Notes under the pieces: model-generated
Database searches by the model: none
What the model was told of the DNA's origin: nothing
The model's input: only the letters and a program-made list of their open reading frames with translations
From: Prauserella halophila
GTDB taxonomy: Bacteria; Actinomycetota; Actinomycetes; Mycobacteriales; Pseudonocardiaceae
Length of the DNA stretch: 64,000 nucleotides
Assembly (NCBI RefSeq): GCF_024171895.1
Contig: NZ_JAMTCQ010000009.1
Coordinates: 99,318 to 163,317 of the forward strand
Direction of reading: 5' to 3'
Program-made: the position numbers and the translations under genes
Part shown: one piece after another, positions 28,993-37,296 of the stretch
How the letters are laid out: each line of letters opens with the position of its first letter
Numbering within the stretch: position 1 is the first letter of the stretch

Positions 28993-29913
28993 CTAGTCCT
29001 CGGTGCGGCGGCGTAGCCGGGGGCAGCCCGCGCACTCGTCGCGGCCCGGCAGCAGGTGGGTGAAACAGCAGCTCTGCCGCTGCCGTGCCCAGCCGTTGTC
29101 GCCGGTGTGCAGGGTCGACGGCGACGTCAGGGGAGCGAACGCGGCGTCGAGCACCAGCGTGGCGTCGGCGACCCCACCGCCCTCGTCGCCGCAGTCGCGC
29201 CCGGCCCACCAGAGGCAGTCGTCGAGCGCGTCGGTGGCGGCCGACCACAGGGTGCGGGTGCCGAGCTGGCCTGCGCCCCGGTAGGTGCGGACGAACTGCG
29301 AGGCGTGGGCGGTGTAGCGGGCCCGCAGCATCCCGGCGAGCTCGCGTTCGTCGGCGGCGACGGAGGTCTGCGGGTCGGCACACGCCGGATCGAACGGCAG
29401 GCAGGCGAAGCCCTTGCCGAGGACGGCGATCGCCTCGGGGCTCGGCCGTCCCCGGTCGGCGAGGCGCACCGCGAGGTCGTCGGGGCGCAGCGAGGGCACG
29501 CGGCGTTCGTGGAACAGCAGCGCGGCACCGACGTACGCGGGGATGCGCAGGTACCAGGACATGACGTAGGCGAGCGCGGTGCGGCCCGGCGCGTCGCCGT
29601 AGCCCTCCTGCAGCCACTCGGCGGTGCGTGCCCACCAGGCGGTGAAGTGCTGCGGGTCGTCGAGCAGATCCGAACAGCGGATCCAGTCGGGGCCGGAGGT
29701 CGAGCCGGTGAGCGTGTACCGGTCCTGGGCTGCGTCGACGCGGGCGAGCGAGTCCGTGAGCCCGGTGGTGTTGGTGGGCCGGGTGGCGTTCGTGGGCACG
29801 GTGCCGCTCGTGCCGTCCGGGAAGTCGCCGGCCACGGCGCCGGACAGGGCGCCGGGTCCGGCTCTGACCGCGGCGCTGTGTGCAGCGTCACGTACGGATC
29901 GGTCGACGGTCAC
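28993..29913 (-). CDS. FhuF-like [2Fe-2S] ferric siderophore reductase
   Basis: This 306-residue protein ends with the cysteine pattern CC-x10-C-x2-C (SCCFTHLLPGRDECAGC), the unusual iron-sulfur site of FhuF-type ferric reductases. These enzymes release iron from siderophores by reducing Fe(III) in the cytoplasm. Upstream is a 19-bp site closely matching the IdeR/DtxR iron box, so it should be repressed by iron. No siderophore transporter or synthetase is adjacent; the gene stands alone between the DinB-type gene and clpC. It starts with GTG at 29913. Confidence 0.88.
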   Translation of the reverse strand: MTVDRSVRDAAHSAAVRAGPGALSGAVAGDFPDGTSGTVPTNATRPTNTTGLTDSLARVDAAQDRYTLTGSTSGPDWIRCSDLLDDPQHFTAWWARTAEWLQEGYGDAPGRTALAYVMSWYLRIPAYVGAALLFHERRVPSLRPDDLAVRLADRGRPSPEAIAVLGKGFACLPFDPACADPQTSVAADERELAGMLRARYTAHASQFVRTYRGAGQLGTRTLWSAATDALDDCLWWAGRDCGDEGGGVADATLVLDAAFAPLTSPSTLHTGDNGWARQRQSCCFTHLLPGRDECAGCPRLRRRTED

Positions 29914-29975
29914 GCTTGCTCCAACGGTGTGACGGGCACGGCGGCAGGGCTCGTAGTTCCTGCTTCCAGTAACTA

Positions 29976-29994
29976 TAAGGGGAGCCTAACCTAA
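29976..29994 (-). promoter_or_regulatory. IdeR/DtxR iron box
   Basis: The minus strand reads TTAGGTTAGGCTCCCCTTA, against the iron-box consensus TTAGGTTAGGCTAACCTAA. The left half and centre match perfectly, with three mismatches in the right half. It lies 62 bases upstream of the reductase GTG. Confidence 0.85.
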
Positions 29995-30087
29995 ACCTGC
30001 GTGGTGCCTTGCGCCGACGGGGTGACACGATGGTGGAATAGGGAGAACCCGAACCGGCTGGACACGGCGGGTGACGCGGGGTCTCTG

Positions 30088-30112
30088 GCGTGTTCGCCGG
30101 AAGCGGACACGC
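30088..30112 (+). promoter_or_regulatory. ClgR-like palindrome upstream of clpC
   Basis: A 25-base inverted repeat with 10-bp arms and one mismatch contains GTTCGCCGGAAGCGGAC. This fits the ClgR recognition pattern GTTCGC-N5-GCG known upstream of clp genes in actinobacteria. It lies about 180 bases before the proposed clpC -10. Confidence 0.7.
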
Positions 30113-30267
30113 CCGGTGTGGCGGAATCGCGGCCGCCGCACGCTCGTTGCACCCTGCGGAAACAGCGCCGTAGCCAGCGATAATCCGGAAAAGTCACCAT
30201 CCGGTGAGCCATCCGACGGACCCGCCGGATTCGTGTGAGTGGTAGGCCACCGGACACGCATGGCTAC

Positions 30268-30273
30268 TAGAGT
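30268..30273 (+). promoter_or_regulatory. Candidate clpC -10 (TAGAGT)
   Basis: CTACTAGAGT near 30265-30274 would give a leader of about 65 bases ahead of the ATG at 30347, which has GAGGGAG just upstream. Confidence 0.5.
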
Positions 30274-30346
30274 GGTCTCACGGTGCCGAACCCATCACGA
30301 GGAACCGATGGGTCGGGCCGCCGGCGCAGCAGTCGAGGGAGTGGGA

Positions 30347-32908
30347 ATGTTCGAGAGGTTCACCGACCGCGCGAGGCGGGTGGTCGTCCTGGCCCAGGAA
30401 GAGGCCAGGATGCTCAACCACAACTACATCGGCACCGAGCACATCCTCCTGGGTCTGATCCACGAGGGTGAAGGTGTCGCCGCCAAGGCGCTCGAATCGT
30501 TGGGTATCGCGCTTGAGGGCGTCCGTTCGCAGGTCGAGGAGATCATCGGCCAGGGGCAGCAGGCTCCGAGCGGGCACATCCCCTTCACGCCGCGTGCCAA
30601 GAAGGTGCTGGAGCTGTCGCTGCGGGAGGCGCTGCAGCTCGGCCACAACTACATCGGTACGGAGCACATCCTGCTCGGCCTCATCCGTGAGGGTGAGGGC
30701 GTCGCGGCCCAGGTTCTGGTCAAGCTCGGTGCCGACCTCAACCGCGTGCGCCAGCAGGTGCTGCAGCTCCTGTCCGGCTATCAGGGCAAGGAGCCGCAGG
30801 AAGCAGGCGGTGGCCGGGGTGAGGGCACGCCGTCCTCGTCGCTGGTGCTCGACCAGTTCGGCCGCAACCTGACCCAGGCTGCGCGTGACGGCGATCTCGA
30901 CCCGGTGATCGGCCGGAACTCCGAGATCGAGCGTGTCATGCAGGTGCTCTCGCGCCGTACCAAGAACAACCCGGTGATGATCGGCGAGCCCGGTGTCGGC
31001 AAGACGGCCGTGGTCGAGGGTCTGGCGCAGAACATCGTCAAGGGCGAAGTGCCCGAGACGCTGAAGGAGAAGCAGCTCTACACGCTGGACCTCGGTTCAC
31101 TGGTGGCGGGCTCGCGCTACCGCGGCGACTTCGAGGAGCGGCTCAAGAAGGTCCTCAAGGAGATCAAGACCCGCGGCGACATCATCCTGTTCATCGACGA
31201 GCTGCACACGCTCGTCGGAGCGGGAGCGGCCGAAGGCGCCATAGACGCCGCGAGCATCCTCAAGCCGATGCTGGCCCGCGGTGAGCTGCAGACCATCGGT
31301 GCGACCACTCTCGAGGAGTACCGCAAGTACATCGAGAAGGACGCCGCCCTGGAGCGCCGCTTCCAGCCGATCCAGGTGGGCGAGCCGGTGCTCGAGCACA
31401 CCATCGAGATCCTCAAGGGCCTGCGTGACCGCTACGAGGCGCACCACCGCGTGTCGATCACCGACTCCGCGCTGGTCGCCGCCGCCACGCTGGCCGACCG
31501 CTACATCAACGACCGGTACCTGCCGGACAAGGCGATCGACCTGATCGACGAGGCCGGTGCCCGGATGCGCATCCGCCGGATGACCGCTCCGCCGGACCTG
31601 CGCGAGTTCGACGAGAAGATCGCCGACGTGCGCCGGGACAAGGAATCGGCCATCGACGGTCAGGACTTCGAGCGGGCCGCGTCCCTGCGCGACGAGGAGA
31701 AGACGCTCCTGTCGCAGAAGTCCGAGCGCGAGAAGCAGTGGAAGGACGGTGACCTGGACGTCGTCGCCGAGGTCGACGACGAGCAGATCGCCGAGGTCCT
31801 CGCCCACTGGACCGGTATCCCGGTGTTCAAGCTCACCGAGGAGGAGACGACGCGTCTGCTCCGCATGGAGGACGAGCTGCACAAGCGGATCATCGGCCAG
31901 GAGGACGCGGTCAAGGCCGTCTCGCAGGCGATCCGCCGTACGCGTGCCGGCCTGAAGGACCCGAAGCGCCCGTCCGGTTCGTTCATCTTCGCCGGCCCGT
32001 CCGGTGTCGGTAAGACCGAGCTGTCCAAGGCGCTGGCGAACTTCCTGTTCGGCGAGGACGACGCGCTCATCCAGATCGACATGGGCGAGTTCCACGACCG
32101 CTACACCGCCTCGCGGCTGTTCGGTGCCCCTCCGGGCTACGTCGGCTACGAGGAGGGCGGCCAGCTCACCGAGAAGGTGCGCCGTAAGCCGTTCTCCGTG
32201 GTGCTGTTCGACGAGATCGAGAAGGCCCACCAGGAGATCTACAACACGCTCCTGCAGGTTCTCGAGGACGGCCGCCTGACCGACGGTCAGGGCCGCACGG
32301 TCGACTTCAAGAACACGGTGCTGATCTTCACCTCCAACCTGGGCACGTCGGACATCTCGAAGTCCGTCAGCCTCGGCTTCTCGTCGGGCAACGACGAGGT
32401 GACGCGCTACGACAAGATGAAGCAGCGCGTCAACGAGGAGATGAAGAAGCACTTCCGGCCCGAGTTCCTCAACCGGATCGACGACATCATCGTCTTCCAC
32501 CAGCTCACGCGGGACCAGATCATCGAGATGGTCGACTTCATGGTCCGGCGCGTCGAGGAGGCCCTGAAGGGCAAGGACATGGCCATCGAGCTCACCGACC
32601 GTGCGAAGGCGCTGCTGGCCAAGCGCGGCTTCGACCCGGTGCTCGGTGCCCGTCCGCTCCGCAGGACCATCCAGCGCGAGGTCGAGGACCAGCTGTCCGA
32701 GAAGATCCTGTTCGGTGAGGTCGAGCCGGGCCAGATCATCATCGTGGACGTTGACGGCTGGGAGATCGGCGACGAGAAGGACGATCAGGCGACGTTCACG
32801 TTCCGCGGTGAGCAGAAGCCGATCGACGTTCCGGACGCGCCGCCGGTCAGCATGGCCGCAGGCGAGGAAGGCTCGGGTTCGGGCTCCGGCGAGACCGAGC
32901 AGGAGTGA
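30347..32908 (+). CDS. clpC: ATP-dependent Clp protease ATP-binding subunit ClpC
   Basis: ClpC unfolds proteins and feeds them to ClpP; it is essential in mycobacteria as ClpC1. The 853-residue protein has two N-terminal Clp repeats, each with [14 protein letters not shown] (about 25-40 and 100-115). AAA domain 1 carries Walker A GEPGVGKT, followed by a UVR middle domain (about 420-455), and AAA domain 2 carries GPSGVGKT. The tail is Gly/Ser/Glu-rich. ATG at 30347 follows a good ribosome-binding site. A ClgR-like palindrome upstream suggests proteolytic-stress control. Tandem repeats and a strong terminator follow. Confidence 0.97.
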   Translation: MFERFTDRARRVVVLAQEEARMLNHNYIGTEHILLGLIHEGEGVAAKALESLGIALEGVRSQVEEIIGQGQQAPSGHIPFTPRAKKVLELSLREALQLGHNYIGTEHILLGLIREGEGVAAQVLVKLGADLNRVRQQVLQLLSGYQGKEPQEAGGGRGEGTPSSSLVLDQFGRNLTQAARDGDLDPVIGRNSEIERVMQVLSRRTKNNPVMIGEPGVGKTAVVEGLAQNIVKGEVPETLKEKQLYTLDLGSLVAGSRYRGDFEERLKKVLKEIKTRGDIILFIDELHTLVGAGAAEGAIDAASILKPMLARGELQTIGATTLEEYRKYIEKDAALERRFQPIQVGEPVLEHTIEILKGLRDRYEAHHRVSITDSALVAAATLADRYINDRYLPDKAIDLIDEAGARMRIRRMTAPPDLREFDEKIADVRRDKESAIDGQDFERAASLRDEEKTLLSQKSEREKQWKDGDLDVVAEVDDEQIAEVLAHWTGIPVFKLTEEETTRLLRMEDELHKRIIGQEDAVKAVSQAIRRTRAGLKDPKRPSGSFIFAGPSGVGKTELSKALANFLFGEDDALIQIDMGEFHDRYTASRLFGAPPGYVGYEEGGQLTEKVRRKPFSVVLFDEIEKAHQEIYNTLLQVLEDGRLTDGQGRTVDFKNTVLIFTSNLGTSDISKSVSLGFSSGNDEVTRYDKMKQRVNEEMKKHFRPEFLNRIDDIIVFHQLTRDQIIEMVDFMVRRVEEALKGKDMAIELTDRAKALLAKRGFDPVLGARPLRRTIQREVEDQLSEKILFGEVEPGQIIIVDVDGWEIGDEKDDQATFTFRGEQKPIDVPDAPPVSMAAGEEGSGSGSGETEQE

Positions 32909-32916
32909 CGAGCGCC

Positions 32917-33060
32917 GACTAGGCAAACGGCCGACTAGGCAGACCGGAACAACTGACTAGGCAAACGGCCGACTAGGCAGACCGGAACAACTGACTAGGC
33001 AAACGGCCGAGTAGGCAGAAACGGCCGAGTAGGCAAAAGCGGCCGAGTAGGCAGAAACGG
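32917..33060 (+). repeat. GACTAGGC tandem repeats downstream of clpC
   Basis: Two perfect 38-bp units begin at 32917 and 32955. They dissolve into shorter 16-18-bp units built on GAGTAGGCAGAAACGGCC up to 33060. The last one merges into the terminator stem. Confidence 0.9.
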
Positions 33061-33090
33061 CGGGCACCGCGTAGGCGGTGCCCGCCGTTT
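33055..33090 (+). terminator. Terminator after clpC
   Basis: A perfect 16-bp inverted repeat (33055-33070 with 33075-33090, arm AAACGGCGGGCACCGC) with a GTAG loop ends in TTT. Confidence 0.85.
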
Positions 33091-33099
33091 CCGTATCCC

Positions 33100-33236
33100 G
33101 CGTGTCCTGCACTCAGACGCCCGTGTTGCGGGTCCCGGGGACCGTGTTGCGGGTTCCGGGGACCGTGTTGCGGATTCCAGGGACCGTGTTGCGCCCACCC
33201 GTCGCTCAACCGCCGGCCCTCACGGACGCGCCGGCG
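33100..33236. repeat. Composite dispersed element with 21-bp array (convergent spacer)
   Basis: The element opens with GCGTGTCCTGCACTCAGACG. It then carries three 21-bp units (33123-33185, reading GTGTTGCGGGTCCCGGGG) plus a partial fourth, in reverse orientation to the other arrays, and ends with GCGCCCACCCGTCGCTCAAC and a GC-rich tail to 33236. Both flanks recur without the array at 53208-53264. Confidence 0.85.
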
Positions 33237-33279
33237 TGCGGCCGTCCCTCATGGCCCGTGCCGTGCCGTGCCGTGCCCG

Positions 33280-34083
33280 TCAGCGGAAGGCGTCGGCGTG
33301 GGCGCGGGCCCAGTCGGCGAACGTGGTGGCGGGCGTGCCCGTGACGGTTTCGACCGTGGTGTTGGCGGCGGCCGGCTCGGCGTCGAGGAACGGCAGGACG
33401 TTGTCGACGTAGAACTCGGCGTTCTCGCCCATGACGGGTCGCAGATGGGTGAGTGTGTCCTCGCGGGACGTCGTGACGAACCGCAGGTCGCTGTCGAGGG
33501 CCGTGGCGAGGTGGGCGACCTGCTCGGTCCGGGTCAGCGTCTCGGGGCCGGTGAGCAGGTGCGATGTCCCCGGGTCCGGGTCGAGCAGGGCAGCGGCGGC
33601 GACGGCGGCGATGTCGTCCATGGCGATCGGTGAGCTGGCGGCATCGGGATACGGTTCGTGCACGGCGCCGGTCCGGCGGATCTGATCCGCCCAGAGCATC
33701 GAGTTCTCCATGAAATCGCCGGGCCACAGGTGTGTCCACGGGATGCCGGATCGCTCGACGGCGCGTGTGACCGTTCCCCACCAGGATTCGTGCTCGCCGG
33801 ACAGGTCGACGATGTGCTCGATGCCTGCGTCCCGGGCCAGGCGCAGCACGTCGTCGACCGTGTCGGGGGTCGGCGCGAGGTACATGCGGGTGACGCTGTC
33901 GAAGGCTGCGGGCAGGGTGTCGAGCCTGCGCAGGTAACCGTCGGCCACCTCGACGTGGTCCGGCAGCTCGGCCTTCGTGGGGTTGTTGGTGAGCGCGCGG
34001 ACGTCCGTGGCGCCGCGTTGCAGCAGGTGGTCGACGGTCTTGCGGCCGATGTTGCCGGTGGCTCCGGTGACCAGGACGGTCAT
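33280..34083 (-). CDS. NmrA-like NAD(P)-binding protein
   Basis: The 267-residue protein has an N-terminal Rossmann motif GATGNIG (residues 7-13) and the layout of atypical short-chain dehydrogenases of the NmrA/NAD(P)H-quinone oxidoreductase type. There is no Tyr-x3-Lys catalytic pair in the usual place, so it may sense nucleotides or reduce a quinone rather than act as a classical dehydrogenase. ATG at 34083 has GGGAG upstream. It lies 37 bases after the sirtuin gene, on the same strand, and may share its transcript. The neighbouring sirtuin also uses NAD. Confidence 0.82.
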   Translation of the reverse strand: MTVLVTGATGNIGRKTVDHLLQRGATDVRALTNNPTKAELPDHVEVADGYLRRLDTLPAAFDSVTRMYLAPTPDTVDDVLRLARDAGIEHIVDLSGEHESWWGTVTRAVERSGIPWTHLWPGDFMENSMLWADQIRRTGAVHEPYPDAASSPIAMDDIAAVAAAALLDPDPGTSHLLTGPETLTRTEQVAHLATALDSDLRFVTTSREDTLTHLRPVMGENAEFYVDNVLPFLDAEPAAANTTVETVTGTPATTFADWARAHADAFR

Positions 34084-34120
34084 CGCGGTCTCCCTGGGGT
34101 CGGCGCGGACGGAGCGGGTG

Positions 34121-34960
34121 TCAGCTGTTCAACCGTGCATCGATGGCCGTCAGCGCGTCCAGTGCGCCGACGGGGAGGGAGACGCCGCGTCCGTGGCGGA
34201 CCTCGGGTTCGCGCGGGTTGATGCGGATCAACCGGCCGTCGGCGGCGCTGGCCAGTTCGGCCTGCCGACGCACCGTCGGTACGGCCAGGCCCGCGCCGAG
34301 TTCGATGACGGCGAGGCCGGTCGTGTTGCGCCGCCACGCCTGGAGTGCGTCGAGCTGCCGCTGGGAACGCTCGCCGAGCCAGTCGGCGTCGCCGAACATG
34401 AGTATGTTCGGCCGGGCGAGTGCTCCGCAGCCCGGACAGGCCGGCAGCGGTTCCGCTGCGCGCATGGTCGATTCGTCGATCGTGACGGCGACGTCGTCCG
34501 CGGGCCAGATGCCGGCGGAACAACCGGTCAGGCACTGCAGGTGGTGGATCGAACCGTGCACCTCGGCGACGTCGGTGAAGCCCGCGCGCTGGAACTGGCC
34601 ATCCACATTGGATGTGAATACGTGCGCGCCGCCCGGTTTCCCGGTGGCCCAGCGGCGGAGGATGTCGAACCCGGGGTGCGGTGTGGTGCGGCGGTACAGC
34701 TCGAGGCGGTGGCCGTAGAAGCCCCAGGCGAGTTCGGGGTCGGCGGCGAAGTGCATCGGGTCGGCGACCTCGACGAAGCTGAGTCCGAGCCGCGCGTACG
34801 GCGGGTAGGCGCGCCAGAAGCCGTCGTCACCGCGGAAGTCGGGCAGGCCGGAGTCGACGCCCATGCCCGCCCCCGCGCAGACGAGCAGCGCGCCGGCGGA
34901 ACCGATCAGCTCCGCCGCGCGCTCGAGCTCGTCACTGTACTGGTGGAGCGTGTCGTTCAC
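34121..34960 (-). CDS. Sir2-family NAD-dependent deacylase
   Basis: The 279-residue protein carries the sirtuin motifs GAGMGVDSGLPDFRG (about residues 30-44), SNVDGQF (canonical QNID region) and EVHGSIHH (catalytic histidine). Two cysteine pairs (CLTGC and CPGC) would form the zinc site, though the first has three rather than two residues between cysteines. It removes acyl groups from lysines using NAD. The GTG start at 34960 overlaps the mhuD stop by four bases, so translation is coupled. Pairing a sirtuin with a haem oxygenase is unusual. Confidence 0.88.
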   Translation of the reverse strand: MNDTLHQYSDELERAAELIGSAGALLVCAGAGMGVDSGLPDFRGDDGFWRAYPPYARLGLSFVEVADPMHFAADPELAWGFYGHRLELYRRTTPHPGFDILRRWATGKPGGAHVFTSNVDGQFQRAGFTDVAEVHGSIHHLQCLTGCSAGIWPADDVAVTIDESTMRAAEPLPACPGCGALARPNILMFGDADWLGERSQRQLDALQAWRRNTTGLAVIELGAGLAVPTVRRQAELASAADGRLIRINPREPEVRHGRGVSLPVGALDALTAIDARLNS

Positions 34961-35274
34961 TCGTCGGAGGAATCCGGCGACGACCCGAGTACGACCTCGA
35001 ACTCGAGGAGGTTGGCGCCACTGGACACGGGTTTCTGCTGTTCGCCCGCGTGGGCCTCCTTGGCGCCGCCCTGGGCCCACGCCTGGTAGTCCTCCTCCGT
35101 CTCCCACTTGGTGTAGACGAAGTAGCGGTTCTCGCCGGACACGGGACGCAGCAACTCGAACCCGAGGAAGCCGGGAGCGTTGTCGACAGAACCCTTACGC
35201 GCGGCGAACCGCTTCTCCAGCTCGGGGCCTGCTCCTTCGGGAACCTCGATCGCGTTGATCTTCACAACAGCCAT
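34957..35274 (-). CDS. mhuD: MhuD-type haem-degrading monooxygenase
   Basis: This 105-residue ferredoxin-fold protein of the ABM/IsdG family closely resembles M. tuberculosis MhuD (Rv3592), which cleaves haem to mycobilin and frees iron. All three key residues are present at identical positions: Asn7, Trp66 and His75. The opening VVKINAIEVP and closing LLEFEVVLG segments also match. It is probably a cytoplasmic homodimer. A leaderless-type -10 lies directly upstream. No iron box was found here, in contrast to the siderophore reductase. Confidence 0.92.
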   Translation of the reverse strand: MAVVKINAIEVPEGAGPELEKRFAARKGSVDNAPGFLGFELLRPVSGENRYFVYTKWETEEDYQAWAQGGAKEAHAGEQQKPVSSGANLLEFEVVLGSSPDSSDE

Positions 35275-35281
35275 GACGCCG

Positions 35282-35287
35282 AGGATA
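35282..35287 (-). promoter_or_regulatory. -10 element (TATCCT), leaderless type
   Basis: On the minus strand TATCCT ends 7 bases before the mhuD ATG at 35274. Confidence 0.55.
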
Positions 35288-35329
35288 CTGACGAGTGGGG
35301 TGACGTCGCAGCAGTGGCGGTCCGGCCGG

Positions 35330-36343
35330 TTACGGTCGAGCTCGCGGGCGCATCCTGCGGCGAAGGCGACGGTCTTCGCAGTCGTGGCGGTTACTCGCCG
35401 CGCGTGGGTCGTTGTGAATGCGCCGGAGCTGTCGCAGTGCTTTCAGGTGTGCTCCGATGTCGCGTTTCCGACGATGTCGGATCCACCAGGCAATGCCGCC
35501 GAACACCGTGCCTGCGACCATCATCCACACCCCGACCTGGACTGCGGTGTCGGAGCCGATGTCGTCCTGCATCCCGATGAACAGAGGGAAGGGGCCGGTG
35601 GCCCAGAGCAAGCCACAGAGCGCCGCAGACCCGAGGAACCGTTTCAACCAGTAGTTGTTGCGCTGTCTCAGACGGTCCAGAGTCTCCGGGGCGAGCGGGT
35701 CGTTCCCGTGCTCCTGTTGAATCTCTCTTGCGTACCGGATCACTGCGGGATTTTGCCGGAACTCCTGCGGTCGGATGCCGAGCAGCTGTGGTTCCGTGAC
35801 CCCATCCGAAAGCTCGAGTCCGGGCCGTGTGACCTGCAGGAGGCCATCCTTTCCCGTTCCCGATGATGCTGGTTCCCATCCCGCCGCGGCGATTACCTCT
35901 CGGCGTCTGTCGTCGGACAAGCTGCTGTATCGTCCGGGATCCAGCGCGTACCGGCCGGTGCCGTCCGGTTCTGCGGCGCCGAGTTCGTTCGTGAGTCGAA
36001 CTGAGGCGTCCTCGTACGGCGTCGAGGGGGCGAATGTGAAGGTCAGAAACCAGGAGTCGCCGTTATAGTTCTGGACTGAGTAGCGCCACCCGTGCGTGGC
36101 GGCGTGATCGACCAGTTCCTGCTTCGGTATATCCGGATAACGTAGCCAATCAACTTCTAGTTCCTGGCCGTCCTGCGTCTGCAACATCCGTTGAAATTCT
36201 GCTACCTGCTTCGGTCTCGCTTTGCGGCTCTTTCCATCACCGTTTCGTAGGCCAACCGATCGCGGAAACCCTGCGAGAAGGATGAGGGCGAGTCCGAGCC
36301 AAATGGAAAACAGGGTGATGTCTGTTACCGGATCATCAGTCAT
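35330..36343 (-). CDS. Membrane protein of unknown function (operon gene 5)
   Basis: I do not recognise this 337-residue protein. It has one N-terminal membrane segment (about 9-25). A soluble region follows with ELVDHAATHGWRYSVQ near residue 75, then two membrane segments near 237-257 and 268-288, and a very basic C-terminus (RHRRKRD and RRRMRPRARP). The N-terminal third resembles the whole of the preceding 99-residue protein. It overlaps that gene by eight bases. As the last gene of the WXG-type operon, it could be an immunity or accessory membrane protein; this is inference only. Confidence 0.7.
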   Translation of the reverse strand: MTDDPVTDITLFSIWLGLALILLAGFPRSVGLRNGDGKSRKARPKQVAEFQRMLQTQDGQELEVDWLRYPDIPKQELVDHAATHGWRYSVQNYNGDSWFLTFTFAPSTPYEDASVRLTNELGAAEPDGTGRYALDPGRYSSLSDDRRREVIAAAGWEPASSGTGKDGLLQVTRPGLELSDGVTEPQLLGIRPQEFRQNPAVIRYAREIQQEHGNDPLAPETLDRLRQRNNYWLKRFLGSAALCGLLWATGPFPLFIGMQDDIGSDTAVQVGVWMMVAGTVFGGIAWWIRHRRKRDIGAHLKALRQLRRIHNDPRAASNRHDCEDRRLRRRMRPRARP

Positions 36344-36635
36344 CGCTTCTGCCCTCGCGGATGAATTCTACCGTGCGCGACGCAACCCCGTCGGTTCCGA
36401 TTCTCGTAAACGAGAAGCCATGAGTGCGCGCGAGCTCTTTGACGTGCTCGATGGAAAGCGGGTGGGTTTCCCAGATGCGAATGGAGACCGATGCTCCTAC
36501 ATCGTTGCTTCGGTCAAGTTTTCTCGTGACATGGGAAATACTGTTGCGATACCCCTGGAATCGTGCACGAATCCTGCTCTGGAAAACCCAGAAAGCGACG
36601 ACGAGAAATATTAAGCTGGTAACCAGAGCTGTCAT
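36336..36635 (-). CDS. Small membrane protein (operon gene 4)
   Basis: This 99-residue protein has an N-terminal membrane segment (about 3-19) followed by a basic linker and a short domain, HVKELARTHGFSFTRIGTDG, near residue 65. The same arrangement appears at the start of the 337-residue neighbour, so the two are probably paralogues. The ATG at 36635 overlaps the preceding stop (ATGA). Codon use here is clearly more AT-rich than the genome. Function unknown. Confidence 0.7.
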   Translation of the reverse strand: MTALVTSLIFLVVAFWVFQSRIRARFQGYRNSISHVTRKLDRSNDVGASVSIRIWETHPLSIEHVKELARTHGFSFTRIGTDGVASRTVEFIREGRSDD

Positions 36636-37288
36636 TGGGGTCCGCCATCCAATACATTCACAACCGAGGAGGATCCTGTGCTCGGTCTCGTGAAACTGAC
36701 GGTTCTAGCGATTCCGTCGAGTACTCCGACGAAATCGTCCCAATCATCCAGGTCACTGCTGGAGATTCCGATCATTGCCAACCTTCGCCTACCCGGAAAT
36801 TGGAAAATAATAGTACTCTGCCGAATTTGTAGGCTTTGGCCGTTCCATCTCACGAGATGGTGCTCGCCCTGTGCTATCGCAGGACCTGCGGGGTAATCGA
36901 CGAGAAGTGTCTCGCTGTGACTCCCGTTCTCCTGTAGTCCGCGTGCAATTTCCGTGAGAGACTGATCGGCAAGTCCGTAGGGTTCACGTACAACTACAGT
37001 AAAGAGTGCGGAAACAAGTCTTGTCGGGACAAGTTCTGAGCTAGCGACAAAGTTTGCAGCATAAATGGCGCCGGTTTGTCGCAGACTGCTTACCAAGGAT
37101 TCTTGGGAGAGGACGGCGTGAGCTTGCCAGCTCGGGTTGCATCCGGGGAGCTTCTGAGTTTCCCGTGCAATTCGGTCGATCCTGGAGTCCGCCGGCTCGT
37201 CCAGATCTATTTCCTGAAATTCGGGTGGCACATTAAGCCAAAGTGGTATTTCTTTTTCGGTTGGCTGGAGAAAATCTGATATGCTCAC
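36632..37288 (-). CDS. Hypothetical protein of a WXG-linked operon (gene 3)
   Basis: This 218-residue soluble protein has no signal peptide or membrane segment. It starts MSISDFLQPTEKEIPLWLNVPP, and the C-terminal half (LVRWNGQSLQIRQSTIIFQF, then RLAMIGISSSDLDDWDDFVG) looks like a compact beta-rich domain. I do not recognise the family. Proteins of this shape accompany WXG100 genes in other actinomycetes, by memory. It begins eight bases after the large WXG-type gene and overlaps the next gene by four bases. Its base composition is AT-richer than the backbone, a sign of transfer. Confidence 0.7.
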   Translation of the reverse strand: MSISDFLQPTEKEIPLWLNVPPEFQEIDLDEPADSRIDRIARETQKLPGCNPSWQAHAVLSQESLVSSLRQTGAIYAANFVASSELVPTRLVSALFTVVVREPYGLADQSLTEIARGLQENGSHSETLLVDYPAGPAIAQGEHHLVRWNGQSLQIRQSTIIFQFPGRRRLAMIGISSSDLDDWDDFVGVLDGIARTVSFTRPSTGSSSVVNVLDGGPQ

Positions 37289-37296
37289 AGCGGAAC

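Noticed and set aside
29986-30261. Small minus-strand frame in the clpC upstream region
   Set aside because: It has low-complexity composition, no ribosome-binding site, and overlaps the iron box and ClgR-like site.
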